From positions 1 to 9,789 of the forward strand of contig CAIQEX010000545.1 of assembly GCA_903870955.1 (NCBI GenBank): a stretch of DNA of 9,789 nt. Direction: 5' to 3'. The position numbers and the translations under genes were made by a program. Numbering within the stretch: position 1 is the stretch's first letter; every line of letters starts with the position of its first letter. Below are positions 1-5,411 of the stretch, one piece after another. Source of the DNA: an uncultured beta proteobacterium. GTDB lineage: Bacteria; Pseudomonadota; Gammaproteobacteria; Burkholderiales; Burkholderiaceae_C. Under the pieces are notes generated by a model, which saw only the letters and a program-made list of their open reading frames with translations, did not search any database and was not told the DNA's origin.

Positions 1-2
1 GC

Positions 3-410
3 GACAAGGAGATGATCCTTCGCAAGGGCTGGGATACCGGGTTCACGGCGGAAGAATTGGTGGCTCTGGGCTTGGATTTCAGCCTGGATGAACAGGAATG
101 GTCCTATCAGGCCATCATCGACACCATGGTCGCCCTGAACATGGTGTACCTGGGTGCCATTGGGGTCGTGTTTGTGGCGCTTACCATGCGCTGGAAAATC
201 TCTGCCCAGGGTGCCTGGTTGACCATGCTGGCAGGTTTTACGGCGTCTTTGCTGGGCTACGCCCTCGGCTGGGCCGGATGGACCACACTGGATACCGATC
301 TGGTGTCACTGGTCGCCGGCCTCATGGCTTCGCTATTGGTCTTTGGGATGTATGCCGTGACGAGTCATCTCACACCCGTTGATCTAGCGTCGCACGTGCG
401 TGCGCGGTGA
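3..410 (+). CDS. C-terminal part of a probable sodium:solute symporter (partial, cut by left edge)
   Basis: The reading frame is open to the left edge, so this is probably the C-terminal end of a longer protein. The first in-frame ATG is at 12, but an AAGGAG directly abuts it with no spacing, so it is unlikely to be a real start. From that ATG, 132 residues remain. An acidic stretch (about 13-36) is followed by three hydrophobic segments (about 38-60, 68-87 and 98-119). The pattern, a helix ending in MRW, then a short loop, a GAW-like segment with an LAGF helix, a short loop and a final helix, fits the last helices of the sodium:solute symporter (SSS) family, which use the sodium gradient to import small organic solutes. 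Family assignment is by resemblance only; another polytopic protein is possible. Its last 41 nt overlap the end of the convergent LysR-type gene. No terminator is visible. Confidence 0.55.
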   Translation, partial: DKEMILRKGWDTGFTAEELVALGLDFSLDEQEWSYQAIIDTMVALNMVYLGAIGVVFVALTMRWKISAQGAWLTMLAGFTASLLGYALGWAGWTTLDTDLVSLVAGLMASLLVFGMYAVTSHLTPVDLASHVRAR

Positions 411-1269
411 TGGTTTGCGTCAGGGCGCTGGCCAGGGGCGGCTCCATGGTCCAGTGGTGCCAATAGAGGGGAACGGTGACCTTGCAACCCGGCGTCAATT
501 CAACCAATTGACCCGTGTTCAACAAATCCTTTATCCGCTGGCTAGGTGCCATGGCATAGCCCAAACCCGTGCAAATGCCACTCAACAGGGCCATCGGCGA
601 AGGCAGATAGTGGCGCGTGTATTGACCCACCCGGACCTCGAAAAGTTGCTTCAGGTATTGGTCATGCAACGCGTCTTTTCTATCAAACAGCAAGGCCGGT
701 GCTTCGAGAATCGAGGCAATCGTCATACCGTCCTGGAAATATTTCTGTTTAAAACCAGGCGTGGCGACGCAGAGGTAATGCATGACACCGAGTGGTGTGG
801 CCTGAAACCCGTGCACGGCATCGGGCTCGCTTGAAACACAGCCCAACACCTCGCCTTTTACCAAACGCCGAAAGGTGTGGTCCTGGTCATCACAGATAAT
901 TTCCAGCGCAATTTTGTATTCGCCCAGCAGCACGCCGACCAGCGGGCCAAACCAGGTTGACAGTGAATCGGCATTGACCGCGATGGCGATGGGAACCGGC
1001 GCCCGGTCCTGCTGCCTGTGCGATATGGCGCCGAGGATGTCGTCCTCCAGGGTCTTTAAAGACCGGATGTGGCGCAGCAGGATTTCGCCGGTGCGGGTCG
1101 CAACAACGGGCCTTTCGCGCACCACCAGGATGGTGGCAAGAGCCTCTTCCAATGCTTTGATGCGTTGTGATACGGCACCGCGCGTGACATTCAGCTCGGT
1201 AGCTGCACGCTCGAAACTGCCATGTTGAATGACGGCAGAAAATGCCTCCAATTGCGCACGATCAAACAT
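370..1269 (-). CDS. argP: LysR-family transcriptional regulator, ArgP/LysG type
   Basis: A 299-residue LysR-type DNA-binding regulator, full length for the family. An N-terminal winged helix-turn-helix spans about residues 2-60 (GSFERAA at 17-23, VSQRIKALE at 33-41). A linker helix (60-85) and an effector-binding domain (about 92-295) follow. Landmarks resemble ArgP: a CDDQDHT segment at 126-132, RRLVKGEVLGCVS at 134-146, a KYF-DG stretch near 176-181, and ELTPG then LYWHHW at 257-273. E. coli ArgP responds to lysine and arginine and controls the exporter gene argO; no exporter gene is visible here, so the local target is unknown. The ATG at 1269 is preceded by an AAGGGA Shine-Dalgarno with 6 nt spacing, just after the stop of the upstream potassium channel gene, which argues for co-transcription. 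The C-terminal end overlaps the convergent membrane gene by 41 nt. The gene symbol reflects family likeness, not proven orthology. Confidence 0.88.
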   Translation of the reverse strand: MFDRAQLEAFSAVIQHGSFERAATELNVTRGAVSQRIKALEEALATILVVRERPVVATRTGEILLRHIRSLKTLEDDILGAISHRQQDRAPVPIAIAVNADSLSTWFGPLVGVLLGEYKIALEIICDDQDHTFRRLVKGEVLGCVSSEPDAVHGFQATPLGVMHYLCVATPGFKQKYFQDGMTIASILEAPALLFDRKDALHDQYLKQLFEVRVGQYTRHYLPSPMALLSGICTGLGYAMAPSQRIKDLLNTGQLVELTPGCKVTVPLYWHHWTMEPPLASALTQTITAHARATLDQRV

Positions 1270-1274
1270 CTGGT

Positions 1275-1280
1275 TCCCTT
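1275..1280 (-). promoter_or_regulatory. Ribosome binding site of the argP-like gene
   Basis: On the minus strand the sequence AAGGGA lies 5-6 nt before the ATG at 1269 and overlaps the TAA stop (1281-1279) of the preceding channel gene. This supports the chosen start and suggests that translation of the two genes is coupled. Confidence 0.6.
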
Positions 1281-2919
1281 AACCCATGGCTGTCTTGAAG
1301 TCTCGCTGGAATCGCTCCAGACTGTTGAATGAGCCGCAGACAAACAACTCATCGTTGGCTTGCACCGCAAAGTCGGCATCGAACTCCACAATGATGTCGC
1401 CGTCACGTTCCACGGCCACAATTTTGGCACCGGTACGGTCCAGTTCTTCGCTGCGCCAAGGATGCTTGCCGACCACCGCACCGGCATTCTGACGAATGAA
1501 CTTGATGCGGTTCTCCACCTGCACCATCTGCTCGCCCAGCAATTGAAAGGCCAATATCTGCCCGGCCACCTGGCCCACTGAAATCGCGAAGTCAGCGCCC
1601 GCGCGGTACAGCCGCGCGGTGTTGCGGGTGCGTTGGACCCGCACGATCAATGGCACCTGGGGCGCGTAGTCGCGTACCACGGCGGTGGCAAAGACCGATT
1701 CACTGTCATCGCTCAACGCCAGCACGACCGCGCTGGCTTCACGCAATTTGGCGCGATCGAGCATGTTGCGCTCCAGCACGCTGCCGACCAGGTCCACGCC
1801 AGGGGCGGGCAGCCTGTCAATCACGATGCAGGTTTCGCCCGCATCCTGCAGCATCTCGACCACCTTCTGGCCCACGGCGCCAAAGCCAGCCAGCACAATC
1901 GGGCCGGCACGGCGTATCGGCATGGCCATGCGTTCCACGATCTCGAGATTGGCGTGGGTCCCCACAGCCACCAGAATGGCACCCGCCTCGACCACTGTTT
2001 GCGGACCCTTGGTGGTGGTGAAAGCGCCACCCAGCCACTGCCCTATCAAAGAAACGCCATGGCGTTCGCGCAATTTCAACTCACCCAAGGTCTTGCCAGC
2101 CAGCGGACTTTCAGCCCGCACCCGGAACTCCGCCATGCCGATTTTGGTGCCTAGCAAATGCATGCCCTCTGCAGGCGGACTGATGCGGGTACTGGCCTGC
2201 GAGGCCAACGCAGCACCCAGCACATGGGCCGGTGTAAACACGTCACTGGCACCGATTTGCAGCATCGGGTAGCGATACAGCGGGTCATCGGCGAGTGCAT
2301 AGAGCGGGCCCGTGTAGCCAGCCTCGCGAACCACCATGGTGAAGGTGGCATTGGCGTGGTCATCGCCGTTGGCCACAACCGCTTGCGCCCGGGCCACGTT
2401 ATTCAGCACCGTCGGGTCATCGGCCATCTTGCCAAACACCACGTCGTAGCCGCGGTCGCGCAAATTGCGCGCCACCTGCATGTCCTCCTCAAGAATCACG
2501 AAGGGCGTGCCCTTGCTGGTGAACTCCACCAGCAGTGAGTCAATCGTCGCGCCATAGCGGTAGAACAGCACCTTGCCCGCCATGGGCGGCAACTGGTGCT
2601 GCAAACGCACCTCAAACTGCTCTTCGAAGTAGGGCAGGATCACCATGGGGAACGCCAGGAAGATCAGGAACTGCCCGGCAAACTGCACCACCATCACATA
2701 CAGGGCCATGGCGGGATGGTGCCAACTGCTGTCGGCACCGTAGCCGGTGGTGGTGATCGTTTCGCTGGCCCACAAAAGGCTTTGCAGATAGGTGCGGGAG
2801 CGCCCTTCCAGATGGTCCATCCCCAGCATGTAGAGCAATGCCAGCGTCAGCACGATCACGGGCAGCAGGGCAAGAATCGACAGGAAACGCTTACTGGAAC
2901 GCTTGAGATTGAGTTGCAT
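1279..2919 (-). CDS. Two-TM potassium channel with tandem RCK (TrkA-N/TrkA-C) regulatory domains
   Basis: An inner-membrane K+ channel subunit of 546 residues counted from the ATG at 2919. Order: a short basic N-terminus, TM1 (about 12-33), a pore helix, a selectivity filter TTTGYG (56-61) matching the K+ channel signature TxGYG, TM2 (about 71-95), then two cytoplasmic RCK units. RCK1 (about 115-230, with TrkA-C near 262-330) has a degenerate nucleotide loop (YRYGATID, 120-127). RCK2 (about 339-460) keeps the Rossmann motif GFGAVG (345-350), and a second TrkA-C-like domain fills about 470-543. By analogy with MthK/GsuK-type channels, such units assemble into a gating ring controlled by nucleotides or ions. 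The frame extends upstream to a GTG at 2955 (558 residues). Neither start has a clear Shine-Dalgarno; ATG is preferred because a candidate -10 overlaps the GTG. The argP-like gene follows after 9 nt. Confidence 0.9.
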   Translation of the reverse strand: MQLNLKRSSKRFLSILALLPVIVLTLALLYMLGMDHLEGRSRTYLQSLLWASETITTTGYGADSSWHHPAMALYVMVVQFAGQFLIFLAFPMVILPYFEEQFEVRLQHQLPPMAGKVLFYRYGATIDSLLVEFTSKGTPFVILEEDMQVARNLRDRGYDVVFGKMADDPTVLNNVARAQAVVANGDDHANATFTMVVREAGYTGPLYALADDPLYRYPMLQIGASDVFTPAHVLGAALASQASTRISPPAEGMHLLGTKIGMAEFRVRAESPLAGKTLGELKLRERHGVSLIGQWLGGAFTTTKGPQTVVEAGAILVAVGTHANLEIVERMAMPIRRAGPIVLAGFGAVGQKVVEMLQDAGETCIVIDRLPAPGVDLVGSVLERNMLDRAKLREASAVVLALSDDSESVFATAVVRDYAPQVPLIVRVQRTRNTARLYRAGADFAISVGQVAGQILAFQLLGEQMVQVENRIKFIRQNAGAVVGKHPWRSEELDRTGAKIVAVERDGDIIVEFDADFAVQANDELFVCGSFNSLERFQRDFKTAMG

Positions 2920-2953
2920 GTCGTGGGAAAGGTTTGCTTTTTGTTCTTCACAC

Positions 2954-2983
2954 ACTGTAATCGCTTGGGCGCCTATCTTTCAA
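2954..2983 (-). promoter_or_regulatory. Weak candidate promoter for the channel-argP operon
   Basis: On the minus strand TTGAAA (2983-2978) and TACAGT (2959-2954) are separated by 18 nt, a fair -35 and a moderate (4 of 6) -10. If real, transcription would begin near 2947. That is downstream of the GTG at 2955, so the ATG at 2919 would be the working start. Evidence is by motif only. Confidence 0.3.
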
Positions 2984-3049
2984 CCCACGACCCCCAAGAT
3001 GTCGGATGCCCGGCCTTGATAAGCTACGATTTGCCGCTCAGGAGATTTC
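2956..3049. other. Intergenic region between divergent genes (channel operon and FadR-type regulator)
   Basis: This 94-bp stretch separates the channel operon (left, - strand) from the GntR-type gene (right, + strand) and must hold the promoters for both. Besides the weak minus-strand promoter, I see a TTGATA (3016-3021) on the + strand without a matching -10, and no convincing operator. No small gene or RNA structure was found. Confidence 0.5.
3041..3044 (+). promoter_or_regulatory. Shine-Dalgarno deciding the GTG start of the FadR-type regulator
   Basis: GGAG, within CAGGAG, sits 5 nt before the GTG at 3050. This strong site supports the GTG as the genuine start. Confidence 0.7.
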
Positions 3050-3883
3050 GTGACCCGTATCCAACCTACCCGTTTCGTGTTTCAACCCGTGCAACTGGTA
3101 CGCCCCTGCGAGGTGGTTGCTTACCGGATCACAGAAGCCATACGTGCGGGCGATGTGAAGGTGGGCGAGCGCCTGCCGTCTGAGCAAAGTCTGTCCGTGC
3201 AGTTGGGAGTCAGTCGCCCGACGCTGCGGGAAGCCATCAAACTCCTGGTGCTGGCGGGCGTGGTTCACGTCTTGCCAGGCTCTTCCGGCGGCATATTTGT
3301 GCGTAGCGAAAGCATTCCGCCAGAACTGTGCGGTTTTCCCTTGCCCGACCTGCCGCTGGAAGACATTGATAGTGTGATGGAGGCGCGCCGCCTCTTTGAA
3401 CCCCATGTTGCGCGCCTCGCGGCGATCTACGCTACCCCGGCAGATTTTGAGCGTATGCGCGATGCGGTGCGTCTGAGCCAGGAAACCTGCACGAAATTCA
3501 AAAACAAAAAACTCAGCGACGACGGCGCACAGCGCATGACGATTGCCAGCACGCGTTTCAACATTGCAGTGGCCCGAGCCACGCAAAACAGCATGATCGT
3601 GCAGATGATGGAGGTGATGTTGCGCCGCATGGAACTGGTGCGCACGCTGGCGGTGCGGCAGTTGCCAGACATCAGCCAATCAACCAAGACCTTGAGCGAC
3701 AGTCTGTTGGCTATCGAGAGCGGCGACCCGGTGCAAATCGATGCAGCCACGGCAGCCCGCATCGACCTGCTGGAGTCCGCGTGGGAAATAGCCGCTGGTA
3801 AACGGCTGCGCCGTCGCTCGATTTTGCAGACAGGCTCCGAAGCGACAGGCACGAAAAAGCCGGCAAAGAAAGCAATTCGATAA
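3050..3883 (+). CDS. GntR-family transcriptional regulator, FadR subfamily (FCD domain)
   Basis: A 277-residue cytoplasmic DNA-binding regulator starting at GTG with a strong GGAG site 5 nt upstream. The N-terminal winged helix-turn-helix (about 15-85) has the classic GntR signature: RLPSEQSL (41-48), LGVSRPTLREAIKLL (52-66) and a wing with GSSGGIFV (77-84). A helical FCD ligand-binding domain (about 105-250) begins with MEARRLFEPHVARLAA (110-125). FCD proteins usually sense carboxylic acids or related metabolites, often through a metal held by one Asp and three His. Here the usual D-x3-H position reads STRFN (167-171), and later helices show Ser/Arg where His is expected, so the metal site appears lost. 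A lysine-rich tail (about 268-277) follows the domain. The gene lies directly upstream of and codirectional with the AKR/ABC operon, 107 nt away, making that operon its probable target. The effector is unknown. Confidence 0.92.
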   Translation: MTRIQPTRFVFQPVQLVRPCEVVAYRITEAIRAGDVKVGERLPSEQSLSVQLGVSRPTLREAIKLLVLAGVVHVLPGSSGGIFVRSESIPPELCGFPLPDLPLEDIDSVMEARRLFEPHVARLAAIYATPADFERMRDAVRLSQETCTKFKNKKLSDDGAQRMTIASTRFNIAVARATQNSMIVQMMEVMLRRMELVRTLAVRQLPDISQSTKTLSDSLLAIESGDPVQIDAATAARIDLLESAWEIAAGKRLRRRSILQTGSEATGTKKPAKKAIR

Positions 3884-3889
3884 ATCTTC

Positions 3890-3918
3890 TTGACAGCGTC
3901 AGGCGGGAACCAAATAAT
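3890..3918 (+). promoter_or_regulatory. Strong sigma70 promoter for the AKR/ABC operon
   Basis: A perfect -35 TTGACA (3890-3895), a 17-nt spacer and a near-perfect -10 AATAAT (3913-3918, 5 of 6) predict transcription from about 3925. This leaves a leader of roughly 65 nt before the ATG at 3991. A small dyad TGAC-AGC-GTCA (3891-3901) overlaps the -35 and could be an operator half-site pair. Such a near-consensus promoter suggests that the operon is held off by a repressor. Confidence 0.7.
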
Positions 3919-3924
3919 GAACTT

Positions 3925-3952
3925 AATTTCGGTATATATAAATACTGAATTT
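3925..3952. repeat. 28-bp imperfect palindrome at the predicted transcription start
   Basis: TTCGGTAT (3928-3935) and ATACTGAA (3942-3949) are inverted repeats with one G-T mismatch around a 6-bp AT centre. Symmetry extends outward to AA/TT with one mismatch (3927/3950). Its place at about +1 to +28 fits either a repressor operator or a 5' hairpin in the mRNA. The spacing of GT and AC is wider than the usual GT-N3-AC of FadR-type operators, so the assignment to the neighbouring regulator is open. Confidence 0.55.
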
Positions 3953-3989
3953 GGTTTTTAATAGTATCGAAGTGCGAAGCCAAACCAAA
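3950..3989. repeat. 8-bp perfect inverted repeat ending one base before the start codon
   Basis: TTTGGTTT (3950-3957) and AAACCAAA (3982-3989) are exact reverse complements separated by 24 nt, and the right arm ends one base before the ATG at 3991. In RNA this stem would cover the ribosome-binding area. The left arm also matches, as an inverted repeat, AACCAAAT (3908-3915) in the promoter. Confidence 0.5.
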
Positions 3990-3990
3990 C

Positions 3991-4335
3991 ATGCAAGCTG
4001 ACGAATTTGAACTCTATGACCTGCGGGTGGAAGTAGTCGTGCATGACGACCGCAAGATCCAGTGCAACGCACGGGTCGGCGACTACTTTGAAGCGCATGG
4101 CGAGATGCTGCACTTTCCACCCGGCCAGGGCTTTTCGATGTATTCGCTGGCGGCCCTGTTGCCACTGCTGCCTGCCAAGCAGCGCGTCACGCAGCCCGCC
4201 GACTGGATGAGCACGGATGCCGAAGTGGCCTGCCCGGACCCCAACTGCCCCACCCGATTCCGCATCACGCGCATGGGCAAACGCACTTTCCGGCACAGCG
4301 AAACCACCGCCGTGCCCCTAGAACCCCAGGCATGA
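3991..4335 (+). CDS. TIGR04076-like small cysteine-containing protein of unknown function
   Basis: A 114-residue soluble protein without signal peptide or membrane segment. It resembles the uncharacterised TIGR04076 family: an N-terminal beta-rich part (LRVEVVVHDD, 11-20), a cysteine in IQCNARVGDYF (23-33), a central GFSMYSLAALLPLLPAKQR (47-65), a DW motif (71-72), and a C-terminal CPDPNC (81-86) followed by FRITRMGKRTF (90-100). The three cysteines (25, 81, 86) with nearby acidic and His residues could form a metal or redox site, but this is inference and no function is established. There is no clear Shine-Dalgarno; GAAG at 3976-3979 is weak and distant. It is the first gene of the operon and its TGA overlaps the ATG of the following aldo/keto reductase (ATGA), implying coupled translation and perhaps an accessory role for that enzyme. 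Confidence 0.8.
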   Translation: MQADEFELYDLRVEVVVHDDRKIQCNARVGDYFEAHGEMLHFPPGQGFSMYSLAALLPLLPAKQRVTQPADWMSTDAEVACPDPNCPTRFRITRMGKRTFRHSETTAVPLEPQA

Positions 4336-5384
4336 GCGTGGTGCTAGCCCCCGTCGATACCACGGAGCTTGCGCCGGGCTACCGCATTCCACGCGTCATT
4401 CGCGGCGGCTGGCAACTCGCGGGGGACCATGGTCCGGTGGAGCGCGAGCGCGCCATTGCCGACATGGCGGTGTTTCTTGACGCGGGCCTCAATACCGTAG
4501 ACGGCGCCGACATCTATACCGACGTGGAAAACATGTATGGCGCGTTCAATGGCGCGCGCGCTGCCGCCGGTTTGCCGCGCATGCAGGTGCACACCAAGTT
4601 TGTACCTGACTACGGCGACCTGGCTACGGTGGACAGCGCCTATGTTCGTCGCATCATCACGCGCTCCCTGCAACGCCTGAACGCTGAGCGACTGGACCTG
4701 GTGCAGTTTCACTGGTGGGACTACAGCGTGCCACGCTATGTCGAAACCGCCGTAGCCCTGCACGCACTGCAAAAAGAAGGCCTGATTGCAAACCTGGGTG
4801 GAACCAACTTTGACGCCGCCCACACTCAGGAAATGATGGATGCCGGTGTGCCGCTGGTCAGCATGCAGACGCAATATTCGCTGCTGGACCGCAGGCCGGC
4901 CGGCAAACTCGCCGCCCTGGGTACAAGCCACCGCATGCACCTGCTGTGCTATGGCACGCTGGCCGGTGGCTTTTTGACCGAGCACTGGCTGGGCCGCGCC
5001 GAGCCGGAAGCCACACCGACCAACCGATCGCTGGTGAAATACAAACTGATCATTGAAGAGTTTGGCGGTTGGTCTGCCTTCCAGGCTTTGCTGCGAGCCT
5101 TGCAGACCATCGCGCGGCGCCATGCGGTCAGCCTGTCCAGTGTGGCCATACGCTGGGTGCTCGACCAGCCCGGTGTTGCCGCCGCGATTGTCGGCGCGCG
5201 CTATGCCGACCGCATTGCAAGCACGCTGGAAGTGTTTACATTTCAGTTGGACGTGTCTGACCACGCCTTGCTGAAACCCATTCTTGATGCATCCCCGGGC
5301 GCTGGAGGTGAACCCTACAGCCTGGAGCGCGACAAGACCGGGCGGCACGGCCGCATCATGAAGTACGACCTCAACAAAACCTGA
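4332..5384 (+). CDS. Aldo/keto reductase family oxidoreductase
   Basis: A 350-residue cytoplasmic TIM-barrel oxidoreductase expected to reduce an aldehyde or ketone, or the reverse, with NAD(P)H. The catalytic tetrad is readable: D57 and Y62 in VDGADIY, K89 in HTKF, and H127 in VQFHWWDY. The C-terminal cofactor-binding part has SLLDRR (183-188), YGTLAGGFL (207-215), SLSSVAIRWVL (267-277) and AAAIVGAR (283-290), the last typical of the nucleotide-phosphate binding region. The tail after about residue 320 (ending RIMKYDLN) is not part of the core barrel. The FHWWD motif matches the second reductase in this operon, so the two are paralogs. Its start overlaps the stop of the TIGR04076-like gene by 4 nt, and the binding-protein gene begins 27 nt after its stop. 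The substrate cannot be inferred from sequence. Confidence 0.92.
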   Translation: MSVVLAPVDTTELAPGYRIPRVIRGGWQLAGDHGPVERERAIADMAVFLDAGLNTVDGADIYTDVENMYGAFNGARAAAGLPRMQVHTKFVPDYGDLATVDSAYVRRIITRSLQRLNAERLDLVQFHWWDYSVPRYVETAVALHALQKEGLIANLGGTNFDAAHTQEMMDAGVPLVSMQTQYSLLDRRPAGKLAALGTSHRMHLLCYGTLAGGFLTEHWLGRAEPEATPTNRSLVKYKLIIEEFGGWSAFQALLRALQTIARRHAVSLSSVAIRWVLDQPGVAAAIVGARYADRIASTLEVFTFQLDVSDHALLKPILDASPGAGGEPYSLERDKTGRHGRIMKYDLNKT

Positions 5385-5398
5385 TTTCAACCCACCCT

Positions 5399-5402
5399 GG
5401 AG
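5399..5402 (+). promoter_or_regulatory. Shine-Dalgarno of the solute-binding protein gene
   Basis: GGAG lies 9 nt before the ATG at 5412 in the 27-nt gap after the reductase gene. The binding protein therefore has its own ribosome site rather than depending only on coupling, which fits its usual need for high expression. Confidence 0.55.
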
Positions 5403-5411
5403 ATTCTCACC

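Larger units (their letters stand above)
3884..3990. other. AT-rich regulatory region with interleaved inverted repeats
   Basis: This 107-bp gap is far more AT-rich than the surrounding genes, especially 3908-3965. It holds a strong sigma70 promoter, a palindrome over the expected transcription start, and three copies of an AACCAAA motif in alternating orientation. No hairpin followed by a T-run, i.e. no obvious terminator for the upstream regulator gene, and no small ORF was found. Confidence 0.7.

Noticed and set aside
6..14. AAGGAG next to ATG at 12 as a start signal for the left-edge gene
   Set aside because: The Shine-Dalgarno-like bases touch the ATG with no spacing and the frame is open to the edge, so an internal Met of a longer protein is more likely.
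1633..2272. Plus-strand open frames opposite the potassium channel gene
   Set aside because: The minus-strand channel has an unmistakable filter and RCK motifs; the opposite frames are His/Gln/Arg-rich shadows.
2964..2998. CTTGGG / CCCAAG inverted repeat between the divergent genes
   Set aside because: Six-bp arms separated by 23 bases in GC-rich DNA are easily due to chance, and they do not line up with a convincing promoter.
3891..3901. TGAC-AGC-GTCA dyad as the operator of the FadR-type regulator
   Set aside because: It overlaps the -35 and is suggestive, but FadR-type sites usually have GT-N3-AC symmetry, and no second copy was found upstream of the regulator gene. It is kept only as a note in the promoter entry.
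3884..3990. Rho-independent terminator after the FadR-type gene
   Set aside because: The AT-rich inverted repeats are not GC-rich stems followed by a T-run; the short T stretch at 3955-3959 follows a weak AT stem and lies downstream of a strong promoter.
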